Positions 24,147 through 29,651 of a DNA stretch of 29,651 bases are shown one piece after another. Location: contig CAZOOK010000052.1 in NCBI GenBank assembly GCA_964581385.1, positions 1 through 29,651 of the forward strand, given 5' to 3'. Position 1 is the first letter of the stretch. Each line of letters begins with the position of its first letter. Made by a program: the position numbers and the translations under genes. This stretch comes from CAZOOK01 sp964581385 (GTDB taxonomy: Bacteria; Pseudomonadota; Gammaproteobacteria; Nevskiales; Nevskiaceae). Below the pieces are notes generated by a model. It saw nothing but the letters and a program-made list of their open reading frames with translations. It was not told the origin of the DNA and made no database searches.

Positions 24147-26084
24147 CTATTCATGCTCAGAGGTCGCAGCAGCCTCACACACCCGGTTGCGACCGGCGCT
24201 CTTGGCTGCGTACAACGCGGCATCGGCGGCGGCAATCAACTGCTCGGCCGTTGCTGCGTCTTCGGGAAATGATGCCACACCGAAAGAGGCGGTCATGCAG
24301 ATCGTTGATGTTGACCAAGGCACGCTGGATTGTGCCAGCGCGAGACGCAGTTGCTCGGCGCACGCATGGGCGCCCGACCTCGGCGTGTTGGCGAGCAGCA
24401 ACATAAATTCCTCGCCGCCATAACGGCAAGCTAAGTCGCTGCCGCGGGTGTTGTGTTTCATCAGATCGGCGAAGGTTTTAAGCGCCTCATCGCCCGCCTG
24501 GTGACCATAGGTGTCATTAACAGATTTGAAATGATCAATGTCGGCCATAACAACGCTCAGGGGATGGTTGTACCGCACAGCCTGAGCCAGTTCGCGCGCC
24601 AGCGTCTCCTCAAAGTACCGGCGATTGAACAGGCCGGTCATGGCATCGCGCAGCGCTTGGTCGCGCAGCCGCGCCTGCAATTCTTTGACCTCGGTCACGT
24701 CGCGGAACGTGGAGATGGAACCAACCCTGCCCTGGTTGCGCGAGATAACGCTTACGTTGGTCTCAACGGAAACCAGCGTGCCGTCCTTTCTGCGGAAGGT
24801 CTCCTCGATCGCGCGGTCAGACACGCCGCTGTGCATGACTTGCAGGACTCGGCACTCTTCGCGTGGCGACGGTGTACCGTCGCTATGCACGTGCAGCAAC
24901 TCGTGCAGGTCTGCGCCGCGTAGCTCGCCGCCTGTGTAGCCCAGCAGACGGGAAGCCCGCGGGTTGGAAAAAGAAATCACGCCGTTGGCATCGGTCACCA
25001 GCAGGCCTTCGCTCATGGTCTCGGCAATTTCACGCAGGCGGGCCTCTTCTTCCAGCAGCTCCGACCGGGCCTGCCGTCGGCTCATGCTGAATTGGACCGC
25101 GATCCACGTGGCGACGGCCAGCAGGAAGTACGCCATTGCCAGTATCAACCACTCACCAGTGCGGCCTTCGCCCGCAAGCACCGCAACGGGGGTCAGCGAT
25201 ATGATCTTCCATTGGTACTCGTTCGCCATCAGCTCGCGCTGGCTGGCGACCAGTGGCTGCACTGAGCCGCTCGATGTGCGCTGGCTTTCCTGTAATGGAC
25301 GGAAGGTATCGTAGACAAACAGCCCTCGTTTGCTGCGCAGCGTGCCGTGCTCGGTGCTGCCGATGGTTCGCCATTCCTCCGGAAAATCATGTGCGAAGCT
25401 GAGATCAGCTTGGCCGCGCATGAAACCCCATTCGTCCGCGCGACGCGCGCCACTCAACCAGTAACCGTCGCGGTTCACGAGCATGAAACCTTCCGGATTG
25501 TCGCTTGGATTATCGCTTCGATAAATGTCCCGAAAGCGTTGCAGCAACCGGCTACTGAGTTGATTGAGGATGACCACGCCCTGCTTCCGACCGTGGGCGT
25601 CGAATACAGGTGTGCCGAAACGCAGCGTCGGCTTGTACGGGACCTCCAGCCGATCATGCTCCACGTTCAGATCCAACGGCGAGACGTACACTTCTCCGCG
25701 GTTGAGCGCGATGGAATCCCCGAAAAAATATCGAGCCGCTTTGTTTTGCAGCTCCCGCGCCGGCACGATTTGCGGCTTGCCGTCATTCAGATTGATTCGA
25801 ATAATTTCCTGACCGCTGGCGTCGATCAGACGTACCTTGTCGTAGAGCTTCTCTTCCGCGGTGAACACCAGCAGGATATTCGCCAAGTCATCGCGGCGCT
25901 CCGTGCCGCCGTGGTCCAAATAGGCCTGCAGCGCCGGCAGCCCAGCCAGAAAGCGCGTATCGGCGGTCGCCGACGCGAACTCTTGCGAAAACAGACCCTC
26001 GGCGATTTGAATCTTGCCGTTTTCGCGGGCAATCGTCTCCCCCAACCGTCCCCGTTCATCCAGACGAACACCAAGCGCCGCCAC
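24147..26084 (-). CDS. Sensor diguanylate cyclase (periplasmic sensor-TM-PAS-GGDEF); membrane anchor interrupted by an in-frame TGA
   Basis: 645 residues from GTG 26084. They comprise a large extracytoplasmic Cache-like sensor (about 1-310), a membrane helix (WLILAMAYFLLAVATWIAVQF, about 315-335), a PAS (SEGLLVTDANGVISFSNPRASRLLGYTGGEL) and a GGDEF domain. GGEEF (about 555-559) is an active variant, and RGSD five residues before it is the inhibitory I-site, so cyclase activity should be intact. Upstream in the same frame an ATG at 26144 starts MAVMRRFTLFYLVAA, then TGA (26097-26099), then VLTAVAALGVRLDERG. That is clearly the first membrane anchor with one codon changed to stop, probably TGG. 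The GTG start would give a protein lacking this anchor and thus mis-targeting the sensor. Confidence 0.88.
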   Translation of the reverse strand: MAALGVRLDERGRLGETIARENGKIQIAEGLFSQEFASATADTRFLAGLPALQAYLDHGGTERRDDLANILLVFTAEEKLYDKVRLIDASGQEIIRINLNDGKPQIVPARELQNKAARYFFGDSIALNRGEVYVSPLDLNVEHDRLEVPYKPTLRFGTPVFDAHGRKQGVVILNQLSSRLLQRFRDIYRSDNPSDNPEGFMLVNRDGYWLSGARRADEWGFMRGQADLSFAHDFPEEWRTIGSTEHGTLRSKRGLFVYDTFRPLQESQRTSSGSVQPLVASQRELMANEYQWKIISLTPVAVLAGEGRTGEWLILAMAYFLLAVATWIAVQFSMSRRQARSELLEEEARLREIAETMSEGLLVTDANGVISFSNPRASRLLGYTGGELRGADLHELLHVHSDGTPSPREECRVLQVMHSGVSDRAIEETFRRKDGTLVSVETNVSVISRNQGRVGSISTFRDVTEVKELQARLRDQALRDAMTGLFNRRYFEETLARELAQAVRYNHPLSVVMADIDHFKSVNDTYGHQAGDEALKTFADLMKHNTRGSDLACRYGGEEFMLLLANTPRSGAHACAEQLRLALAQSSVPWSTSTICMTASFGVASFPEDAATAEQLIAAADAALYAAKSAGRNRVCEAAATSEHE

Positions 26085-26237
26085 GGCTGTAAGTACTCAG
26101 GCAGCCACCAGATAAAAGAGGGTGAACCGACGCATTACCGCCATGAGACTGAATTTTTCGGGTGAGGGCACCACCGGCACACGCTCCGAGACAGCTTTAG
26201 ACACTGTATCAAGTTGTAGAACAGTGGCGTCGGGATA

Positions 26238-26251
26238 TTGATCTGAATCAA
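26238..26251. promoter_or_regulatory. Perfect FNR/ANR/DNR box
   Basis: TTGATCTGAATCAA matches TTGAT-N4-ATCAA exactly. It lies 94 bp upstream of the original ATG (26144) of the leftward diguanylate cyclase. It also sits just before the rightward cytochrome c remnant, so either may have been its target. Confidence 0.7.
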
Positions 26252-26324
26252 GCCCGGCACAATGATTCGTGACAACTATTGCTAGAGTGACTCCGATGGC
26301 GATTTCTACTGCTCTGCCTTAAGG

Positions 26325-26957
26325 AATGGGAGTCTCGATCAGTGGGTGGCCCCGGACCTCACAGGTAATTCTCGCACCGGACTCGGTGCCTGGAGCGTCG
26401 ATGACATTGCAGAGTATTTGCAGAATGGGCGTAATGCGCGCGCGGACGCCGGCGGCCCGATGGGCGAGGTTGTTACCTACTCCACTTCGCTCATGAGTGA
26501 TGCTGATCGTCACGCGATCGCCGTGTAACTAAAGAGCCAATCCGCCAGCCCGAGCGTTGCCAACAGCACACCGGATGAAGGCGCGATGCGCCGAGGAGCC
26601 GCGATCTATTCGGATGCGTGCTCCTCTTGTCACCTGGAAAACGGCGTCGGCCAGCCGGGAATTTTTCCCCCGCTCGGGCCCAATGCCGCGCTTCAACAGT
26701 CCAATCCTTTAGGACTCGAGCATTTGATTCTCGCCGGTGCGCGCATAGGAACCAGCCCGACGCATCCCTCGCCGTTCGCCATGCCGAGCTTCGCCTGGAA
26801 GCTCGACGATAAGGAGGTCGCGGACGTCTCGACCTACCTGCGCAACAGTTGGGGCAATCAGGCGGCCGGCGTCTCCGCACACGATGTTCGTACGGCCCGA
26901 AAGAAGCTGAACCTGGACACAGTGCACCTGACGGCCAATTCGGACGATCAAAACTGA
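26325..26957 (+). pseudogene. Remnant of a multihaem c-type cytochrome (5' truncated, internal TAA)
   Basis: The translation WVAPDLTGNSRTGLGAWSV...YSTSLMSDADRHAIAV is the end of the middle domain of the roughly 430-residue, three-haem membrane-bound cytochromes that accept electrons from periplasmic alcohol or sugar dehydrogenases. After AIAV comes TAA (26526-26528). The same frame then continues LKSQSASPSVANS...GAMRRGAAIYSDACSSCHLENG, the third haem domain with a complete CSSCH motif and axial-Met region (SPFAMPSF). The expected residue at the stop is Tyr (AVYLKS), so TAC/TAT to TAA. Both upstream haem domains and the signal peptide are missing: the frame is closed by TAG at 26283. From 26586 alone the third domain could be translated, but without an export signal. 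Confidence 0.8.
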
Positions 26958-26984
26958 TGCCGGTTAATCCTTCTGCCTCCGTGA

Positions 26985-28748
26985 CTACAGATCGATCACG
27001 ACATCTGCCGAAGGACGCGAGCAGCAGATCAGCAGATTGCCGCTCGCGGGGGCATCCAGAGGCTCCGGCTCGTAGGTAACACTCCCGCCAATCAGCGCGA
27101 TTTCACAGCTATGGCACACCCCGGTGCGGCATGACCAACGAACGGGAACATCGCAGGCCTCGCAGAGCTCGAGCAGGTTCTGAAAACGTGCATCCCATTC
27201 CACGGAGAGTCCGGAACGCGCGAACGAGATGTGTGGCCCTTTTCGGACGGGCCCTGCCGGCGCATGGGGAGGCGGCCGCTGCTCGTTGATCCCGGGCGTC
27301 GACGATGCCCCGGGACCGAAGATTTCGGAGTGGATGCGGTCTGGTGCGACGCCCAGGCTCAAAAGGCCTCGGGTCAGGTCTTGCAAGAATCCAACTGGAC
27401 CGCACAGGTAGAAATCCGCTTGCGTTGGTACCTTGAGGCGCGTCAATACATCCAGATTCAAATGTCCGCGAGCATCGAAGTCACCGCCCGGAGGTTCTGA
27501 GACTGATGCCTGACTGTAAACGACGTATCTGCAACTTCGAGGGATCTGCCGCAGCAGCTCATCGCACTCCTGCGCGAAGGGATGCTCCGCACCGTTGCGC
27601 GCGCCGTACAACCACCAAACCTCGCGGGTCGACCTTGTCGTGGCGAGCGCATGCAGCATTGCCAGCACCGGAGTGATGCCGACCCCCGCACTGAGCAGCA
27701 CCGCCGGCCGCTCGTCCGGCGTCAGCGTGAATGCACCCCTGGGTGCGCTCACGTCCAGACAATCTCCGACACGGATACGCTCATGCAAGTAGCTGCTGGC
27801 CGCGCCATGCACCTCCTGCTTGATGCTGATGCGGTAGTGATCGGCATCGGGTGCGCTGGAGAGCGAGTAGCTGCGCAGCAGCGGTGCAGCAGCCGGGTCC
27901 GGATGCAGTCGCAGAACAACGAACTGTCCGGGCAGTGGGCTCGCCAATGACTGCCCATCGAGTGATGCGAGAGCCAGTGAGAATACCGTCGGAGTTTCCT
28001 GATCGATGCGCGAGACGCGCAGAGCACGGAAACCCTCCCAGGCGGGAGGCGGGCCATTTTCCGCCGAGAGCCCGGCATTTCCCGCGCTCGAGTGATTATC
28101 CGAAGGATGATCCAGCAGCGCACGAAACGATTCCTGCCACCCTAAGCTCAGCGCCGGTATGCGCAGCGCGCGCTGCAGATCTTCGCGCTTATGTCCTGGC
28201 AGGTAGAGCAAGGCGTTGATCTCGGCGACTGTCATGCGCTCCGGTCCGTCGGCGATCTTGACGATCTCATCGCCTGCGCCTACCAGACCCTCCTCGAGTA
28301 CGCGCAGGTAGAAGCCCGGCCTGCCGTGCGAGACAAGCAGGGCCGCCATCCGCGGCTCGTCCATCCGCAGTCCGACGCGGTAGCAAGTGACGCGTGGCTG
28401 GGTGACCTCCAACAGCGCATCCCCGATGCGGTAGCGATCGCCAATGCACACTTCGCGGTCCGATAAACCGTCAACCGTGAAGTTTTCCCCGAACTGGCCA
28501 AAGGGGAACTGCGACCGGTGAAGTTCCTGCTCCCAATAGCGGTAGGACTCGAGCTGATAGACCAGCACCGCGCGCTGCTCGCCACCATGACCTTTGAGGT
28601 CCGCTTGTCCGTCGCCGTCGATATCGAGCCGCCGCACCATCCGCCGCCCGGCCACCGGCTCTTTCCAGACACCTGTTCGTACAATCCGGCCGCGCCACGT
28701 ATGCTCGCGCGGCAGTCCAACATTGACGGCTACGAGGCGTGGCGGCAC
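26985..28748 (-). CDS. MOSC-flavin reductase-2Fe-2S ferredoxin fusion oxidoreductase
   Basis: 587 residues with a GTG start at 28748. The N-terminal MOSC domain (about 1-165) has KGHGGEQRAVLVY and the conserved Cys in TQPRVTCYRVG; MOSC domains handle molybdenum cofactor or sulfur-carrier chemistry. A helical linker follows, then a ferredoxin-reductase module with FAD motif LLRSYSLSSAP and NAD motif LLSAGVGITPVLAML. The C-terminal plant-type ferredoxin has CRTGVCHSC and a later Cys (LLICCSRP). The order MOSC-FAD-NAD-2Fe-2S describes a self-contained NAD(P)H-driven reductase, as in YiiM-like fusions thought to reduce N-hydroxylated or other substrates. It starts 4 bp after the redoxin gene and is co-transcribed with it. 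It could also supply electrons to the P450, but that is speculative. Confidence 0.92.
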   Translation of the reverse strand: MPPRLVAVNVGLPREHTWRGRIVRTGVWKEPVAGRRMVRRLDIDGDGQADLKGHGGEQRAVLVYQLESYRYWEQELHRSQFPFGQFGENFTVDGLSDREVCIGDRYRIGDALLEVTQPRVTCYRVGLRMDEPRMAALLVSHGRPGFYLRVLEEGLVGAGDEIVKIADGPERMTVAEINALLYLPGHKREDLQRALRIPALSLGWQESFRALLDHPSDNHSSAGNAGLSAENGPPPAWEGFRALRVSRIDQETPTVFSLALASLDGQSLASPLPGQFVVLRLHPDPAAAPLLRSYSLSSAPDADHYRISIKQEVHGAASSYLHERIRVGDCLDVSAPRGAFTLTPDERPAVLLSAGVGITPVLAMLHALATTRSTREVWWLYGARNGAEHPFAQECDELLRQIPRSCRYVVYSQASVSEPPGGDFDARGHLNLDVLTRLKVPTQADFYLCGPVGFLQDLTRGLLSLGVAPDRIHSEIFGPGASSTPGINEQRPPPHAPAGPVRKGPHISFARSGLSVEWDARFQNLLELCEACDVPVRWSCRTGVCHSCEIALIGGSVTYEPEPLDAPASGNLLICCSRPSADVVIDL

Positions 28749-28752
28749 GTCG

Positions 28753-29334
28753 CTATTTCACCCCGCGCTGCTTGTTCCATCCGTGGAAACGCGAGAAGTC
28801 ACCCGCATTCCAGGCCTCGCGCAGTCCAGGCGTACTCAGATCCCAATCCGGGCGAATCTCGCTCGTCAGGCTGCGCAGGTCACGCCAAAGATCGGCGGTC
28901 GACGGCCGTCCCCAGAACCAATAGCCGTTGTAGATGCTGTGGATCACAAGACCTGGCTTGAGCACCAGCGTATGCGGGATCATCGGGTCATGCTCGGGGT
29001 CGGTGTATTCCTGGATGAGGAGATCCTTCTGAACTATGCGCTTCGGGTCGGACAGAAACACCCATTGCGCGCCCACTGACGCGCGGAATTCCTGCAGCGT
29101 ATGGTGATCGTCGGTGGCAATCGTGACAACCTGAGTGTAAGCCACCGCGATTTTGGGATAGAAGGCGGCGAGCTCGAGATGCTGCTGGTGCTCCTTTGGG
29201 CAATAGTGACCGCGTGAAAGCGTAAGGATCAGAGGATCCTCGCCCTGCAGCTCACTGAGCTTGCGCGGCTTGCCCACGTGATCCGGCAGCTCATAGTCCG
29301 GAAAAGCCTTTCCTGGCACGATGTCTGAACGCAT
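28753..29334 (-). CDS. Redoxin (AhpC/TSA-like) family protein
   Basis: About 193 residues. ATG 29334 is chosen because AGAGGGG lies about seven bases upstream; an in-frame ATG at 29376 has a poorer site. The thioredoxin-like fold begins VPGKAFPDYELPDHVGKPRKLSELQG. The single active-site-type Cys is in LILTLSRGHYCPKEHQQHL, where the usual peroxiredoxin T-x-x-C loop is replaced. The middle carries VTIATDDHHTLQEFRASVGAQW and the fold ends near IPHTLVLKPGLVIHSIYNGYWFWGRPS. There is no second conserved Cys and no signal peptide, so it would be a cytoplasmic 1-Cys-type enzyme. It leads the operon with the MOSC fusion reductase, which might serve as its electron source (inference). Confidence 0.88.
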   Translation of the reverse strand: MRSDIVPGKAFPDYELPDHVGKPRKLSELQGEDPLILTLSRGHYCPKEHQQHLELAAFYPKIAVAYTQVVTIATDDHHTLQEFRASVGAQWVFLSDPKRIVQKDLLIQEYTDPEHDPMIPHTLVLKPGLVIHSIYNGYWFWGRPSTADLWRDLRSLTSEIRPDWDLSTPGLREAWNAGDFSRFHGWNKQRGVK

Positions 29335-29426
29335 GGTCACACCCCTCTTATCCGCAATGGTCAGCTCTGTCCCCATCCGTACGACCCGGCTCTACTAAGC
29401 CACGAGCGCAGAGACAAATCTGTTTG

Positions 29427-29463
29427 ACCATGGTATCGCCTATCCGCTGGGCGATACCTTGGT
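29427..29463. promoter_or_regulatory. Strong inverted repeat upstream of the redoxin-MOSC operon
   Basis: GGTATCGCC (29432-29440) and GGCGATACC (29450-29458) pair perfectly around a 9-base loop. ACCA/TGGT extend the stem beyond one T-T mismatch. It lies 93-129 bp upstream of the redoxin ATG. It could be an operator or an RNA hairpin; there is no T-tract to support a terminator. Confidence 0.6.
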
Positions 29464-29620
29464 GCAATGGCATCGGCTGGTCGCGGCGGGCCCAATGGGG
29501 CGCTGGATTCCCGAAGGAGCGGTCGTCATGTTGAGGCAGATACCGAATCACGCAACCGCGCGAATTCATCGCTGAGAATACACGGAGCAACCTGCTTTTG
29601 GTGTAACTCAGTGAGGTAAG

Positions 29621-29639
29621 CCCCCGGCTATGACGGGGG
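29621..29639. repeat. GC-rich 6-bp hairpin at the window edge
   Basis: CCCCCG and CGGGGG flank a 7-base loop GCTATGA. No gene is recognised between 29464 and the window end. The hairpin may be part of a terminator or of a mobile element's end lying outside the window. Confidence 0.4.
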
Positions 29640-29651
29640 ACTCCCCGTGGT

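Noticed and set aside
26084..26144. Recoding of TGA as Trp in this organism
   Set aside because: TGA ends several intact genes here (for example the P450 and GspE genes), and two other in-frame stops are TAA, so point mutations are simpler.

Overview
This is a fully gene-bearing bacterial chromosome segment of moderately high GC content, with no rRNA, tRNA, CRISPR array or prophage. The gene families (GspE/PulE ATPase, HDOD, HD-GYP and GGDEF proteins, a beta-CASP nuclease, NorQ/NorD-type chaperones, FNR-type boxes) point to a proteobacterium. A gamma- or betaproteobacterium is most likely, but that is inference from gene content only.

Left part (1-9 kb). After the 3' end of a secreted beta-rich protein, a compact leftward operon runs from about 7.85 kb to 0.65 kb. 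In transcription order it holds: a short leader-like ORF with a strong ribosome binding site; a 32-residue single-span microprotein; a NorD-like von Willebrand A protein; a NorQ/CbbQ-like AAA+ ATPase; a 44-residue single-span microprotein; a 231-residue polytopic membrane protein; a 147-residue single-span protein; an extended SDR dehydrogenase/epimerase; a cytochrome P450; and a TetR regulator. A near-perfect 23-bp palindrome overlaps the likely promoter, and a second, clearly paralogous TetR gene (8318-9004) lies upstream. NorQ/NorD pairs normally activate a metalloenzyme (NO reductase or RuBisCO), yet neither is present. The membrane proteins are therefore candidates for an undescribed client, and this is the most interesting system in the window.

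Middle (9.5-19.7 kb). Here are a small conserved-looking protein, a secreted protein, a LOG-family/beta-CASP nuclease pair, a CPA1 sodium/proton antiporter, a membrane-anchored HDOD protein, an exported peroxiredoxin and a long GspE/PulE ATPase. FNR/ANR/DNR-type boxes lie 54 bp before the LOG-nuclease operon and 67 bp before the GspE gene, suggesting oxygen- or NO-linked control.

Right part (19.7-27 kb). A 248-bp MITE-like element with TTAA duplications sits exactly at the stop codon of a cyclic-di-GMP phosphodiesterase-type gene. Three genes here each carry one in-frame stop inside otherwise intact reading frames: a REC-PAS-GAF-HD-GYP protein (TAA), a sensor diguanylate cyclase (TGA within its membrane anchor) and a 5'-truncated multihaem cytochrome c (TAA). 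This looks like local decay of a signalling/respiration module. Three more FNR-type boxes, one a perfect match, lie among these genes.

Right end (27-29.6 kb). A redoxin and a MOSC-flavin reductase-ferredoxin fusion form a leftward operon, preceded by a strong inverted repeat.
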